A DNA stretch of 64,000 nucleotides from Bacteroidia bacterium (GCA_009930305.1 RZYM01000005.1:86699-150698), one strand, 5' to 3'; positions 8,324 through 18,971 are shown, counted from the first letter of the stretch. Made by a program: numbers and translations. The notes: generated by a model not told the origin, from the sequence alone.

Positions 8324-10487
8324 TATTCTTATTAAGTTCGGTTTTTCCTTCAATATTATCTAATTCTGTAGCTTTTTTATCTTCCGAAGTATATATTATT
8401 GTTTCTGCAGGTTTCGGTTCCTTTGTATCTTCAATGTATTCAATTTTTACATCTTTTTCTGCTTCTCTGAAATGTAATTCGTCTATCAAATTATGAGCAT
8501 TAGAGTATCTTTTTAGTAAAAATATCACATAGTTAATATCTAATGCCATGGTACGTTGATATTGTGCATTATAACAATATTCACTGCAAATAGTTTCAGA
8601 ATTTCCACTTGACAATATACCTATTAGATCGCCATTACTATTATAGACACCTTCTCCTGTATTATATGGAGGCATGTCACAAGTTGTCATGAAGTTTATG
8701 CGCATCCCTTTGCCTATATTACGTAATGATTTAAGTTTATAGTCAATTTTGTCTTTGTAGTGCTCTGTATAACTTTTTTCAAATAGACCATTGAATGTGG
8801 TCGCATAATTAATTATATATCCGTCCGATGGGCTATATGAGGCTATTTGTCCGGCACTCATACGAAGAGTGTAATTAGCATCAGGCATAGTCGTTTTTAA
8901 TGGATTTTGAATATTAGTACCTTCTTTGTATAATCTATTGCATCTCTCAATTTTATCATTATCAACCATGTAGGCAGAATAGGCTTGCCATTGTGCATTC
9001 AAAACACTTTTGCACAATATTATAAGCATGTCTGATTCGAATTGCTTTTCTGTGGGTTTGTCCAAATATTTGTTAAATCGCATTTCTTCAGTAATGAACG
9101 ATTTTTTGAATAATTCATCTAAGTATTTTTCTGTATCACCTTTGTATTTTTCTTGTATCACATTAAAAATATCAGGTAAATATGCGGAATCACATTTTTC
9201 TTTCCACAAGTTGAAAGCAGCCAGTAAAACTTGTTTTTCTTTTGTCGGATTATATCTTTCGTAAAAACGGCTTATTTCATAATAAATATCATCTTGATTG
9301 TTGTCATTAAGTTCAATCATCATACTTCCAACCATCAGTAAATCAATTTGATTAGAAATTTCTTTTAAGTAGAGGAATTGAGAATAAGCCGATTCTCGCT
9401 TCTTGTAATATGAGTTTAGATGCGGAATAACGTTTGAGTATTTTAGCGCAATATTAAAATTAGCATTGTTTGCTGCCCATATAATAAAATTGTGCTCTTC
9501 GGCTTGTTTCGTATTGATAATATCTTGTTTGTCAATGTACGTTTCTAGTCTGGTTATGTAGTCAATTTTGTCTTTGTAATCGCGATATTTCATATCTTGC
9601 AACAAAGACATGATTTGTTTACTTATTTTATTTTTAATCATTATGCGTTCGTAAAGATCAGATGCTCTAATATTTCGCTCAGAGCTATTAGGATACCCTA
9701 AAGTAAATACAAAATCACCTTCCTTGTATGGTTCAACTGCTATTTTCGCGCATCCTTCAAATTCAGCAGGTTTGTTGACATTACTATAATATGCAGGCTG
9801 TCCGTCTCTGGATTCGTATATACGAATTAGAGCGAAGTCAGCGTTGTGTCTGCTAGCTGTCCATTTGTCATTTTTCATGCCATATTCTGCAATAGATACG
9901 GGTGGAATATAGCTCAGTCTTAAATCGGAATATCTTTTGTAAATATATAAGTAATATTCTTCATTAGATGTTTTCTTTACTTGAGCGATAAATCCCGCAG
10001 GAAGTACTTTCTCGTTACAAATCAATTTTGATATTGAATCTGTTTTTTGCTTTCTGACACTTTCGTTATCACTATCTAAAAATTTAGAGCTAATTCGCCA
10101 TGTTACATTCTCAGTGCTTTTCAAGATGAATGCATGCAGATTGCCGAGTGGAATCTCGTTGTATTTTTCAGATGCGTAAAAACCATTGAGTATAATATTC
10201 GAATCTTTCTCGGATATGTACTTAGTAATGGCATTATAATTTGTAATAAGCAAACCGGATTCTGATAGAAGTGTAGCTGTATAACCGTTTGATAGATAAG
10301 TTGTTTGGTCTTTAAGGGAATAGGTTTTTTCGTGATATATATCTTTGATTTCCAATTCGCAACCTAATTCCTCAAAACTTTCAGATACGGAGTCTGGTAT
10401 ATTTGGCAATATCCACATTCCTTCATTCGCAAATGAAAGAAGTTGCGATGATAACAAACACAATAATGAAATGGTATATTTTCTCAT
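8298..10487 (-). CDS. S46 dipeptidyl-peptidase homologue with degenerate catalytic triad
   Basis: 729 residues with a signal peptide (first about 20 residues), then NEGMWILPNIPD, matching the GMWL start of DPP7/DPP11 enzymes. The S46 fold can be followed to the end: SGLLITN near 78, NADFALIRIYESRDGQPAYYSNV near 215, the helical middle, and GDLIGILSSGN plus YQRTMALDINYVIFLL near 619-660. Two of the three catalytic residues are changed. The family NHHC becomes NYNA, so the catalytic His is Asn85; GNSGSP becomes YNTGEG, so the catalytic Ser is Thr610. Asp217 is kept. The protein is probably an inactive periplasmic relative, a binding or scaffolding protein, rather than a peptidase. The tail after about residue 670 is highly charged. 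It is first in an operon with pdxB and truA. Confidence 0.85.
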   Translation of the reverse strand: MRKYTISLLCLLSSQLLSFANEGMWILPNIPDSVSESFEELGCELEIKDIYHEKTYSLKDQTTYLSNGYTATLLSESGLLITNYNAITKYISEKDSNIILNGFYASEKYNEIPLGNLHAFILKSTENVTWRISSKFLDSDNESVRKQKTDSISKLICNEKVLPAGFIAQVKKTSNEEYYLYIYKRYSDLRLSYIPPVSIAEYGMKNDKWTASRHNADFALIRIYESRDGQPAYYSNVNKPAEFEGCAKIAVEPYKEGDFVFTLGYPNSSERNIRASDLYERIMIKNKISKQIMSLLQDMKYRDYKDKIDYITRLETYIDKQDIINTKQAEEHNFIIWAANNANFNIALKYSNVIPHLNSYYKKRESAYSQFLYLKEISNQIDLLMVGSMMIELNDNNQDDIYYEISRFYERYNPTKEKQVLLAAFNLWKEKCDSAYLPDIFNVIQEKYKGDTEKYLDELFKKSFITEEMRFNKYLDKPTEKQFESDMLIILCKSVLNAQWQAYSAYMVDNDKIERCNRLYKEGTNIQNPLKTTMPDANYTLRMSAGQIASYSPSDGYIINYATTFNGLFEKSYTEHYKDKIDYKLKSLRNIGKGMRINFMTTCDMPPYNTGEGVYNSNGDLIGILSSGNSETICSEYCYNAQYQRTMALDINYVIFLLKRYSNAHNLIDELHFREAEKDVKIEYIEDTKEPKPAETIIYTSEDKKATELDNIEGKTELNKNNESTKSEN

Positions 10488-10506
10488 ACAATTGATAAAT
10501 GAGATG

Positions 10507-10514
10507 CAAAAATA
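10507..10514 (-). promoter_or_regulatory. -7 promoter box of the S46-like/pdxB/truA operon
   Basis: TATTTTTG on the minus strand, 19 nt before the ATG at 10487. It stands only 12 bp from the divergent ABC-F box, so the two promoters share their upstream DNA. Confidence 0.55.
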
Positions 10515-10526
10515 ATGATTTTTTTG

Positions 10527-10534
10527 TACTTTTG
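10527..10534 (+). promoter_or_regulatory. -7 promoter box of the ABC-F gene
   Basis: TACTTTTG ends 9 nt before the ATG at 10544, which predicts a leader of only a few nucleotides and rules out the upstream in-frame start at 10499. Confidence 0.65.
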
Positions 10535-10543
10535 CCCATTATT

Positions 10544-12343
10544 ATGGTTAGTTATCTACAAATAGAAGGTTTAACTAAAAGTTTTGGCGATTTAGTTTTA
10601 TACGATAAAATCGATTTTGATTTATCTGAAGGGCAGCGTGTTGCAATAGTTGCAAAAAATGGTGCCGGAAAAAGTACTCTACTTAATATTATTGCCGGAA
10701 GTGATACTGCTGATGATGGAAAAATTTCGTTTAAACGTGATTTGCGTATTTCTTTTCTAGAGCAGGATCCAAAATATAATCTCGATAGTACTGTATTTGA
10801 TGCCTTTATGAGTGTTGAAAATGAATGTAAAATTCGTCATAAAGAAGATGAGTGGGAATACGAGACACGGGCAAAACAAATTCTGACAAAGTTAAGAGTT
10901 GGAGAATTTGATAAAAAGGTATCTCAATTATCAGGAGGTCAACTAAAACGTTTAGCATTAGCTAATACACTTATCAGCGAACCGGATTTACTTATATTAG
11001 ACGAACCCACAAATCATCTTGATTTGGAAATGGTTGAATGGTTGGAGGAATATTTGAATAAAGCTAAGATAACCTTGCTTATGGTAACACATGATAGGTA
11101 TTTTTTAGATAGGGTTTGTTCCGATATTGTGGAGATAGATCAAAAGAAATTTTATAGATATAAAGGCAATTACAGCTACTATCTTGAAAAGCATCAAGAA
11201 CGTGTTGACAATCAAAATGCAGAGTTGTCAAAGGCAAATAATTTATATCGTAAAGAATTAGATTGGATGCGTCGTCAGCCCCAAGCTCGCGGAACAAAAG
11301 CTAAAGGTAGAATTGATGCTTTCTACGATTTACAGGACAAGGTTTCTGTAAATAATAATGAAGAAGATGTTCGTTTAGAAGTAAAATCCTCATATCTTGG
11401 TTCAAAAATTTTTGAAGCAAAATACATCTGTAAAGCATACGAAAATCAGGTTATTTTAAAGGATTTTTACTATAATTTTACTCGTTACGAAAAACTTGGT
11501 ATTGTCGGTAAAAATGGTACCGGAAAATCAACATTTTTAAAATTACTATTGGGAATTCAGAAGCCCGATAGCGGTAAATTTGATATTGGCGAAACAGTTA
11601 AATTTGGCTATTATAGTCAAGATGGTTTAGCCTTTAATGATCAAATGAAAGTTATAGATGTTGTCCGCGATATAGCAGAAGAAATTGACTTAGGTGGTGG
11701 ACGCAAAATGAATGCTTCTCAATTTTTACAGCATTTTTTGTTTACTCCCGAAACGCAGTATAACTATGTGTACAAATTGAGTGGAGGCGAAAAGCGTAGA
11801 TTGTATTTGTGTACGGTTTTAATGAAGAATCCGAATTTCTTAGTACTTGATGAACCTACTAATGACTTGGATATCATGACATTAAACGTGCTTGAAGAAT
11901 ACTTGCGCGATTTTAAGGGCTGTGTTATTGTTGTGTCTCACGATCGTTATTTTATGGATAAGGTTGTAGATCACTTGTTAGTATTTAAAGGTAACGCAGA
12001 AATTAAAGATTTTCCGGGCAATTATACCCAGTTCAGATTCTGGCGAGATGAAACTGAAAAAGAATTACGCCAACAAGAAAAACCAAAAGAATCTGTTAGC
12101 AAAACGCTTTCTCGTGTCGAACGCAAACGTCGTTTAACTTATGCTGAACAGCGAGAATACGAATCATTGAGTAAGGAAATTGAAAATTTGGATAATGAGA
12201 AAAAAGACTTGGAATCCTCTTTCTTAAAGAATGATTTAACCCCTGATCAATTAATGTCAAACTCAGAACGTATAGCTTTGATAATGAAATTGTTAGACGA
12301 AAAAGAGATGCGTTGGCTCGAATTAGAAGACTTGAATAATTAA
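10544..12343 (+). CDS. ABC-F family ATPase, Uup-like
   Basis: 599 residues, soluble, two ABC cassettes and no membrane segments. Cassette 1 has Walker A AKNGAGKSTLL, signature LSGGQLKRLALA and Walker B LLILDEPTNHLD. Cassette 2 has VGKNGTGKSTFL, LSGGEKRRLYLC and LVLDEPTNDLD. A charged linker lies between them and a C-terminal coiled coil follows (KTLSRVERKRRLTYAEQREY onward), the layout of Uup. ABC-F proteins bind the ribosomal E site and rescue or tune translation; Uup has also been tied to DNA repair phenotypes. Antibiotic-protection ABC-Fs lack this Uup tail, so resistance is unlikely. The start is chosen from the promoter position and the conserved MVSYLQIEGLTKSFG. Confidence 0.93.
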   Translation: MVSYLQIEGLTKSFGDLVLYDKIDFDLSEGQRVAIVAKNGAGKSTLLNIIAGSDTADDGKISFKRDLRISFLEQDPKYNLDSTVFDAFMSVENECKIRHKEDEWEYETRAKQILTKLRVGEFDKKVSQLSGGQLKRLALANTLISEPDLLILDEPTNHLDLEMVEWLEEYLNKAKITLLMVTHDRYFLDRVCSDIVEIDQKKFYRYKGNYSYYLEKHQERVDNQNAELSKANNLYRKELDWMRRQPQARGTKAKGRIDAFYDLQDKVSVNNNEEDVRLEVKSSYLGSKIFEAKYICKAYENQVILKDFYYNFTRYEKLGIVGKNGTGKSTFLKLLLGIQKPDSGKFDIGETVKFGYYSQDGLAFNDQMKVIDVVRDIAEEIDLGGGRKMNASQFLQHFLFTPETQYNYVYKLSGGEKRRLYLCTVLMKNPNFLVLDEPTNDLDIMTLNVLEEYLRDFKGCVIVVSHDRYFMDKVVDHLLVFKGNAEIKDFPGNYTQFRFWRDETEKELRQQEKPKESVSKTLSRVERKRRLTYAEQREYESLSKEIENLDNEKKDLESSFLKNDLTPDQLMSNSERIALIMKLLDEKEMRWLELEDLNN

Positions 12344-12354
12344 GCTTACATATT

Positions 12355-13782
12355 ATGAAAAACTTTAAAAGCTACTTTTTGATACTCTTGACATGCATGT
12401 CAATTTTTTGTTTTGTTTCTTGCCAAAAGAATGAACCGATTGTTACTAAATACAAATATGTAGTTAATATTGCTCCTGTCGAAAACGGATCTGTAAATGT
12501 TTCGTGTGATGGCCAAGTGGTATTAAATGGTGATTCGCTGATGGAAGGTTCGTCTGTTCTTGTTACTGCAGTGCCAAATGAAAATTATGAATTAACATCG
12601 ATGAACGTAAGTAATCCTTTTGCATTGTCAAAAGATACTACAATAAGAGTTGTGTTTTCAAAAAATTCTTTCTCATTCTCGGTTGCACCTGTTGAAGGTG
12701 GCATAGTGAAGGTAAGTTATCGTGGTACAGAGTGTCAACCGGGAAGTATTTTTAGTAAAGGTACATATCTTACAGTTGAGGTTCTAGCAGATGATAATCA
12801 TTATTTTACAGGCTCAAACATAGCTAAGGGTACAGGAGTGAGAGATTCTTTTAAACTTGTATCAGATACAATAATAAGAACTACTTTCGAAACAATAACA
12901 ATTCCTTCTCAATCAGCATATCATAATGTTTGTAATTATAATATCCGTTTGTATACTACTGATGATAAGGATACGAAATTTTGGACAAATAGAAAAGATA
13001 AAGTATTTGAAATGATTCTTAATCACGATATGGATTTATGCGGCCTCGAAGAAATGACATTAAACCAGTCTCCCGATTTTATATCAAATTTAAGTGATTA
13101 TGAATATGTAGGCTACGGTCGTGACAACGGAAAAGAAAATTCAGCCGGGGGCACTGGAGAGCAGACCGGTTTAATATACAAAAAGACTCGTTATGTAAAA
13201 CAAGATCAAGGCCGATTCTTCTTATCTAATACACCGCAGAAACCATCAAAAATAAGTGGTGCATCATTTAATCGTATGGTAACATGGGTTAAATTAAAAG
13301 AACGTAATACAGACAATGTTTTCTATTTCTTTGCAACACATTTTGATCATCCTACAACTCAGCAGGGCATAAATACCCGTTCTGCCGAGGCTGATATTGC
13401 ATTAGTGCAAGTACCTATGATAGCTGGGGATTCGCCTTTATTCTTTGTGGGTGATTTTAATTGCGAACCAACAGAACCTGCATATTTAAAATTATCAGCT
13501 AAATGGAATGATTCTTTTGTTGAAATTGGTGATGGGGCAGAAGGCGGATATGTTTGTAATGAACAGCAGCAAACCAGTTATCCTGAAGCATGTTCGGAAA
13601 TCGGTAATACTTATACAGGTTTGTACAGTACTTCTGACAAGGAACCTAAACGTATAGATTATGTATTATACACTGCAACTATAGTTGATTTGCTTAATTA
13701 TATTGCAGATAATGATAATCTGGGTTTAGTAACATATCCATCAGACCATTTACCGGTTATTACCAAAATGGAGTTTAAATGA
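12355..13782 (+). CDS. Lipoprotein with endonuclease/exonuclease/phosphatase domain
   Basis: 475 residues. The lipobox FVSC places lipid-modified Cys23 after a hydrophobic signal, so it is anchored to a membrane. Residues about 33-105 and 106-180 are two short beta repeats resembling divergent InlB B-repeats (NIAPVENGSVNVS and SVAPVEGGIVKVS). The EEP fold spans about 190-475: NVCNYNIRLY, GLEEM with the metal-ligand Glu, ATHFDH, VGDFNCEPTEP, RIDYVLYT and the terminal SDHLPVI histidine. All metal and catalytic positions look intact, so it should cleave a phosphodiester or phosphomonoester; whether nucleic acid, lipid or nucleotide is unknown. It lies 11 nt after the ABC-F gene and is probably cotranscribed. 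It converges on the SufT-like gene with no visible terminator. Confidence 0.87.
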   Translation: MKNFKSYFLILLTCMSIFCFVSCQKNEPIVTKYKYVVNIAPVENGSVNVSCDGQVVLNGDSLMEGSSVLVTAVPNENYELTSMNVSNPFALSKDTTIRVVFSKNSFSFSVAPVEGGIVKVSYRGTECQPGSIFSKGTYLTVEVLADDNHYFTGSNIAKGTGVRDSFKLVSDTIIRTTFETITIPSQSAYHNVCNYNIRLYTTDDKDTKFWTNRKDKVFEMILNHDMDLCGLEEMTLNQSPDFISNLSDYEYVGYGRDNGKENSAGGTGEQTGLIYKKTRYVKQDQGRFFLSNTPQKPSKISGASFNRMVTWVKLKERNTDNVFYFFATHFDHPTTQQGINTRSAEADIALVQVPMIAGDSPLFFVGDFNCEPTEPAYLKLSAKWNDSFVEIGDGAEGGYVCNEQQQTSYPEACSEIGNTYTGLYSTSDKEPKRIDYVLYTATIVDLLNYIADNDNLGLVTYPSDHLPVITKMEFK

Positions 13783-13788
13783 TTTTTA

Positions 13789-14103
13789 CTATAAATATCC
13801 TAATTCCAATTGCGCTTCTTCGCTCATCATGCTTTTATCCCATGGTGGGTCGAAAACTATGTTGATAGTAACCTCATTAATTGTGTCGATGCTTTGAACT
13901 TTTTGTTTTACATCCTCAGCTATAAAATCGGCCATAGGGCATCCAGGAGCTGTTAATGTCATATCGACAACAACATTTTTATCATCATCAACGTCTATTT
14001 TATAGATTAGTCCTAAATCATAAATATTTACAGGAATCTCAGGGTCGAAAACGGTCTTGAGCATTCTAATAATATTTTCTTCCATGCTTAAAAATTCATT
14101 CAT
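13789..14103 (-). CDS. SufT/MIP18-family (DUF59) iron-sulfur assembly protein
   Basis: 104 residues covering a single DUF59 domain: VFDPEIPVNIYDLGLIYKID, then LTAPGCPMAD with the conserved Cys, then VFDPPWDKSMMSEEAQLELGY. Members assist maturation of Fe-S proteins; the tail matches the SufT/PaaD-like group. No suf genes are nearby. It follows the TtcA-like gene after 22 nt. The pairing makes sense because TtcA itself needs a [4Fe-4S] cluster, but that is inference. The ATG at 14103 is taken; a second ATG follows six codons on. Confidence 0.9.
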   Translation of the reverse strand: MNEFLSMEENIIRMLKTVFDPEIPVNIYDLGLIYKIDVDDDKNVVVDMTLTAPGCPMADFIAEDVKQKVQSIDTINEVTINIVFDPPWDKSMMSEEAQLELGYL

Positions 14104-14125
14104 TTTAAAGTTTGTGTATTAGTTT

Positions 14126-14878
14126 CTATATACATTTCTTTTGAGGTAAATATTCGTTTTGGATATTGCTCATTGCACCCCAAAGACTGTGTCTTGCATC
14201 AGGGTTCATGGTTTCTAATTCTTGTAAAATACGTTTTATGTCGCTTCTATGCGAATCTTGTTCGTATGGGCAGTTCTTAATTTGCTTTTTAAAGCCTCTG
14301 ATATCTGCCATTTTTTGTAAATCAGACTCTTTAATCAAGCACAGCGGACGAATTATATTAATATCCATCTTATTCATTTTTAAAAGTGGTGGCATAGTTG
14401 AAAATGCACCCTGAAATGTGATGTTCATCAATAAAGTCTGTAATATATCATCTTGATGATGTCCTAATGCAATTTTATTGCAATTATATTTTTGAGCTAT
14501 CTCAAACAACATTTTTCGTCTGTTCCACGAACATAAAAAGCAAGGTGATTTACGAGTATCGGTTGATGCATCAAATTCTGTCGTAACATGATGAAAAGGC
14601 ACATTAAAACTTTCACAATATTGTTTTAGATATTCAATATCTGCTTGATACGGAATATTACTTACACTTACATGTACTGCTTCAACACTAAATTTAGGCT
14701 TAAAAATCTGCATCCTCTTTGCAAATAATTCAACCATGGCTAACGAATCTTTACCTCCGGAAATACCGATTAGAATTTTGTCTCCATCATTAACTAATCC
14801 GTAGGTTTTCATTGCTTTGCCAAATTTGGCGTTCAAATGAAACAATAATTTTTGCGTATCAGTATTATTTGTCTGCAT
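14126..14878 (-). CDS. TtcA-family tRNA 2-thiocytidine synthase
   Basis: 250 residues of the PP-loop ATPase superfamily. ISGGKDSLAM near 39-48 is the ATP-binding PP-loop. Cys113 and Cys116 (PCFLCSWNRR) and Cys203 (KNCPYEQ) occupy the three cluster-ligand positions of TtcA, and GHHQDDILQTLLMN is the conserved helix. TtcA thiolates cytidine 32 in certain tRNAs. TilS and other PP-loop enzymes lack this CxxC plus distal Cys pattern, so TtcA is the best call, although paralogues with other tRNA targets exist. The promoter box sits only 8 nt from the start; the SufT-like gene follows in the same transcript. Confidence 0.88.
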   Translation of the reverse strand: MQTNNTDTQKLLFHLNAKFGKAMKTYGLVNDGDKILIGISGGKDSLAMVELFAKRMQIFKPKFSVEAVHVSVSNIPYQADIEYLKQYCESFNVPFHHVTTEFDASTDTRKSPCFLCSWNRRKMLFEIAQKYNCNKIALGHHQDDILQTLLMNITFQGAFSTMPPLLKMNKMDINIIRPLCLIKESDLQKMADIRGFKKQIKNCPYEQDSHRSDIKRILQELETMNPDARHSLWGAMSNIQNEYLPQKKCI

Positions 14879-14886
14879 ATCGAATG

Positions 14887-14894
14887 CAAAAGTA
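14887..14894 (-). promoter_or_regulatory. -7 promoter box of the ttcA-sufT pair
   Basis: TACTTTTG on the minus strand, 8 nt before the ATG at 14878, predicting a very short leader. Confidence 0.65.
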
Positions 14895-14938
14895 GGGAAA
14901 AAATTGTTTTTTTAATGTCTTGTTATAATAAAAAAGGC

Positions 14939-14946
14939 TAACTTTG
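14939..14946 (+). promoter_or_regulatory. -7 promoter box of mutA-mutB
   Basis: TAACTTTG, 39 nt before the mutA ATG at 14986. Confidence 0.65.
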
Positions 14947-14985
14947 CGACTTGTAAAAATCAATTCCATTAATTTAATAATAATC

Positions 14986-16845
14986 ATGGCAGAAAAAAAA
15001 TTAAACTTTTTGGCAGACTTTCCTGCGATTAGCACGCAAGAATGGATGGACAAAATCACAGCAGACCTGAAAGGAGCCGACTTTACTAAAAAACTTGTTT
15101 GGCGTACTTCTGAAGGTTTTAATGTGATGCCTTTTTATCGTGCAGAAAATCTAGAAGGTATTCAAACAACCAATTCTGCACCTGGAAAATTTCCTTATGT
15201 TCGCGGAGTAAAACAAAACAATATTTGGGCTGTTTGTCAAAATATTGATGCGTCATCGGCTACAGATGCTAATTCAAAAGCTCGTGAAATTTTAAACAAA
15301 GGCGTAGATTCTTTAGTTGTCAAATTAAATAAAGAAGATTTGAGTGCAGAGTGTCTTAAAACATTGTTAGATGGTATCGATGCTTCTTCTGTAGAATTGA
15401 ATTTTATTATTAGCATCAGTAAATCTGCTGAATTATTTAAATTGCTTACCGATTATTTTAAATCTAAAAAATACGATTTGTCAAAACTGAAAGGTTCAGT
15501 AAATTGTGATCCTATAAATAGGATGTTACTTAAAGGGAAACAATTATCTTTTGACAAAGTATCCGAATTTGTAAAAGCATCAGTCGAAGCATCTGTAGAA
15601 TTGCCTTTATATAGAGCTGTCGGAGTTAATGCAGTCAGTCTTAATAATTCAGGTGCATATTGCGCACAAGAATTAGGATATGCATTGTCTTGGGGTGCTC
15701 AATATATGACTATGCTGACCGAAGCAGGAGTTGATTCAACCGAAGCAGGTAAAAATATTAAGTTTACATTCGGTATTGGCGAAAATTATTTCATGGAAAT
15801 AGCTAAATTCCGTGCAGCAAGAATGTTGTGGGCAAAAATTGTAGAGGCATATAAACCATCTTGCGATTGTGCATTAAAAATGAATATTCATGCTGAGACA
15901 TCACGTTTCAATATGACTATTTATGATGCAAATGTCAATATGCTTCGTTCTCAAACGGAAGCAATGAGTGCTGCATTAGGAGGAGTTGATTCAATGACAG
16001 TTACTCCATACGATGTTACATTTAAAAAATCTGATGACTTTTCTGAAAGAATAGCTCGTAATCAACAGCTATTGCTAAAAGAAGAATCTCATTTCGATAA
16101 AGTAGTAGATCCGGCAGCCGGTTCATATTACTTAGAAAATCTTACAGCAATGATTGCTGAACAAGCATGGAAATTGTTTATAGAGTTAGATAATGCAGGT
16201 GGATTCTTCGCTGCTGTTGAAAACTCAACTGTTCAAAAAGCAATTAAAGAGACTTTGGCAAAACGTCAAAAAGATGTAGCATCTCGTAAAGAAATTTATT
16301 TAGGAACTAATCAATTCCCTAACTTCAACGAAAAAGCAGCATCTAAAATTGAAGCAACTGCATGTGCTTGCAAATGTGGATGCCAAGTTGAAAGTGGAAT
16401 AGAAGCATTGCCAAAAGTTCGTGCTGTTGAAGAATTTGAAGAATTACGTCTTGCAACCGAAAAGGCTGCAAAATGTCCCAAAGCATTTATGTTGACCATA
16501 GGTAATTTAGCTATGCGTTTGGCTCGTGCTCAATTCTCTTGTAACTTCTTTGCATGTGCAGGATATGAAGTGATTGATAATCTTGGGTTTGATACAGCAG
16601 AAGAAGGTGTTGCCGCAGCTCAAAAAGCGGGCGCCGACATTATAGTATTATGCTCAAGTGATGACGAATATGCAGAACTTGCTCCTGCAGCATTTAAAGC
16701 CATAGGAGGCAAACAATTATTTGTAGTAGCCGGTGCTCCTGCATGTATGGAAGATCTGCAAAAAGTAGGAATTGAGCATTTTATTCATGTAAAAGTAAAT
16801 GTGTTGGAAACACTGAAATCGTTTAACGCCAAATTATTGAAATAA
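14986..16845 (+). CDS. mutA: Methylmalonyl-CoA mutase small subunit
   Basis: 619 residues from ATG 14986 ([16 protein letters not shown]). Forms a heterodimer with MutB, interconverting succinyl-CoA and (R)-methylmalonyl-CoA in propionate/succinate metabolism. The TIM-barrel half is recognisable ([49 protein letters not shown]). The C-terminal flavodoxin-like domain lacks the DxHxxG cobalamin motif, as expected for the non-catalytic subunit. The linker between the halves carries an unusual CACKCGC run, Cys 460, 462, 464 and 466. mutB starts on the last base of the mutA stop codon (TAATG), so translation is coupled. No epimerase or MeaB chaperone gene is adjacent. Confidence 0.96.
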   Translation: MAEKKLNFLADFPAISTQEWMDKITADLKGADFTKKLVWRTSEGFNVMPFYRAENLEGIQTTNSAPGKFPYVRGVKQNNIWAVCQNIDASSATDANSKAREILNKGVDSLVVKLNKEDLSAECLKTLLDGIDASSVELNFIISISKSAELFKLLTDYFKSKKYDLSKLKGSVNCDPINRMLLKGKQLSFDKVSEFVKASVEASVELPLYRAVGVNAVSLNNSGAYCAQELGYALSWGAQYMTMLTEAGVDSTEAGKNIKFTFGIGENYFMEIAKFRAARMLWAKIVEAYKPSCDCALKMNIHAETSRFNMTIYDANVNMLRSQTEAMSAALGGVDSMTVTPYDVTFKKSDDFSERIARNQQLLLKEESHFDKVVDPAAGSYYLENLTAMIAEQAWKLFIELDNAGGFFAAVENSTVQKAIKETLAKRQKDVASRKEIYLGTNQFPNFNEKAASKIEATACACKCGCQVESGIEALPKVRAVEEFEELRLATEKAAKCPKAFMLTIGNLAMRLARAQFSCNFFACAGYEVIDNLGFDTAEEGVAAAQKAGADIIVLCSSDDEYAELAPAAFKAIGGKQLFVVAGAPACMEDLQKVGIEHFIHVKVNVLETLKSFNAKLLK

Positions 16846-18971
16846 TGAAACCAAACTTTAATAATATCAATATAAAAGAAGTTGCTGCATCGAAAATAGA
16901 TGGCGACAATGAGAGTGAGTGGTTGACCCCCGAATTAATACCTGTAAAACCTGTTTATTCAAAAGAAGACATTAAGAATCTTGACTTTTTAAATTATGCT
17001 TCAGGATTAGCTCCTTTCTTGCGTGGACCATATAGTGGTATGTATCCAATGCGTCCTTGGACTATTCGTCAATATGCAGGATTCTCTACCGCAGAAGAAT
17101 CTAATGCTTTTTATCGTAGAAATTTAGCATCAGGTCAAAAAGGACTTTCAGTTGCATTTGACTTAGCTACACACCGCGGTTATGATGCAGATCACGAGCG
17201 CGTTGTTGGTGATGTAGGTAAAGCCGGTGTTTCTATTTGTTCTATTGAAGATATGAAAGTATTGTTTAATGGTATTCCATTGAACAAAATGTCTGTTTCT
17301 ATGACAATGAATGGTGCAGTACTTCCAATCATGGCATTTTATATAAATGCAGGATTAGAGCAAGGCGCCAAATTGGAAGAAATGGCAGGAACAATTCAGA
17401 ATGATATTCTAAAAGAATTTATGGTGCGTAATACATATATATATCCACCTAAATTCTCTATGAAGATTATCGCTGATATTTTTGAGTACACCTCAAAGAA
17501 TATGCCTAAGTTTAATTCAATTTCGATTTCAGGTTATCATATGCAAGAAGCAGGTGCAACAGCTGATATTGAGTTGGCTTACACATTGGCTGATGGTCTT
17601 GAATATTTACGTGCAGGTGTTAATGCAGGTATGGATATTGATTCGTTTGCTCCACGTTTGTCATTCTTCTGGGCAATTGGGACAAACCATTTTATGGAAA
17701 TCGCTAAGATGCGTGCAGCTCGTATGCTTTGGGCTAAAATTGTAAAACAATTCAATCCGAAAAATTCTAAATCATTAGCATTACGTACACACTGCCAAAC
17801 ATCAGGTTGGTCACTAACAGAGCAAGATCCGTTTAATAATGTTGGCCGTACTTGTATAGAAGCAATGGGAGCAGCATTAGGACATACTCAATCTTTGCAT
17901 ACCAACGCTTTGGATGAGGCTATTGCTTTGCCGACTGACTTTTCTGCTCGTATTGCTAGAAATACACAGATCTATATACAAGAAGAAACAAAAATCTGCA
18001 AAGAAATTGATCCATGGGCAGGTTCATATTATGTAGAATCTTTGACTAACGAGTTGGCTGAAAAAGCATGGGAACACATTCAAGAAATTGAAAAATTAGG
18101 CGGAATGGCCACAGCTATCGAAACAGGTATTCCAAAGATGCGTATTGAAGAAGCTGCTGCAAGAACTCAAGCTCGTATCGACTCCGGCAAACAAACTATT
18201 GTAGGTGTAAATAAATATCGTTTGGATCACGAAGACCCAATTGATATTCTTGAAGTTGACAATACAGCTGTTCGTATACAACAAATTGAACGCTTAAATC
18301 AATTGCGCGCAAATCGTAATGAGGCTGATGTTAAGAAGGCATTGAATGCAATTACCGAGTGCGTTAAGACAGGTAAAGGTAATTTGTTGGAATTAGCTGT
18401 TGAAGCAGCACGTGTTCGCGCATCATTAGGCGAGATCTCATATGCATGTGAACAAATAGTCGGACGTTATAAAGCAACAATTAGAACAATATCAGGTGTG
18501 TATAGCTCAGAAACAAATAAAGATCCTGAATTCCAAAAAGCTTGTCAATTAGCTTCTGAATTCGCAAAGAAAGAAGGTCGTCAACCTCGTATCATGATTG
18601 CAAAAATGGGACAAGATGGACACGACCGTGGTGCAAAAGTAGTAGCAACGGGTTATGCTGATTGCGGTTTCGACGTAGATATGGGACCTTTGTTCCAGAC
18701 TCCTGCAGAAGCGGCAAAGCAAGCTGTTGAAAATGACGTACACGTATTAGGTGTATCATCTTTAGCAGCAGGTCACAAAACACTTGTACCTCAAGTAATT
18801 GCTGAATTGAAGAAACTTGGCCGCGAGGATATCGTTGTAATAGCCGGAGGTGTAATACCGGCACAAGATTATGATTACTTGTACAAAGCCGGTGTTGCCG
18901 CAATATTTGGCCCAGGAACAAGTGTTGCTAAGGCAGCAGTCAATATTCTTGAGATATTGATGGGAGAGTAA
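16845..18971 (+). CDS. mutB: Methylmalonyl-CoA mutase large subunit
   Basis: 708 residues, the catalytic, adenosylcobalamin-binding chain. The barrel begins with [20 protein letters not shown] and carries [15 protein letters not shown] and [16 protein letters not shown], the substrate and radical-site segments. The B12 domain near residues 575-700 has [20 protein letters not shown] with the cobalt-ligating His in DxHxxG, followed by [11 protein letters not shown] and [14 protein letters not shown]. Length and motifs match the family in full. It overlaps mutA by one base and is followed by a strong bidirectional terminator. Confidence 0.98.
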   Translation: MKPNFNNINIKEVAASKIDGDNESEWLTPELIPVKPVYSKEDIKNLDFLNYASGLAPFLRGPYSGMYPMRPWTIRQYAGFSTAEESNAFYRRNLASGQKGLSVAFDLATHRGYDADHERVVGDVGKAGVSICSIEDMKVLFNGIPLNKMSVSMTMNGAVLPIMAFYINAGLEQGAKLEEMAGTIQNDILKEFMVRNTYIYPPKFSMKIIADIFEYTSKNMPKFNSISISGYHMQEAGATADIELAYTLADGLEYLRAGVNAGMDIDSFAPRLSFFWAIGTNHFMEIAKMRAARMLWAKIVKQFNPKNSKSLALRTHCQTSGWSLTEQDPFNNVGRTCIEAMGAALGHTQSLHTNALDEAIALPTDFSARIARNTQIYIQEETKICKEIDPWAGSYYVESLTNELAEKAWEHIQEIEKLGGMATAIETGIPKMRIEEAAARTQARIDSGKQTIVGVNKYRLDHEDPIDILEVDNTAVRIQQIERLNQLRANRNEADVKKALNAITECVKTGKGNLLELAVEAARVRASLGEISYACEQIVGRYKATIRTISGVYSSETNKDPEFQKACQLASEFAKKEGRQPRIMIAKMGQDGHDRGAKVVATGYADCGFDVDMGPLFQTPAEAAKQAVENDVHVLGVSSLAAGHKTLVPQVIAELKKLGREDIVVIAGGVIPAQDYDYLYKAGVAAIFGPGTSVAKAAVNILEILMGE

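Noticed and set aside
10544..12343. Antibiotic-resistance ABC-F protein
   Set aside because: The C-terminal coiled-coil tail and linker fit the housekeeping Uup group, and no mobile-element context is present.
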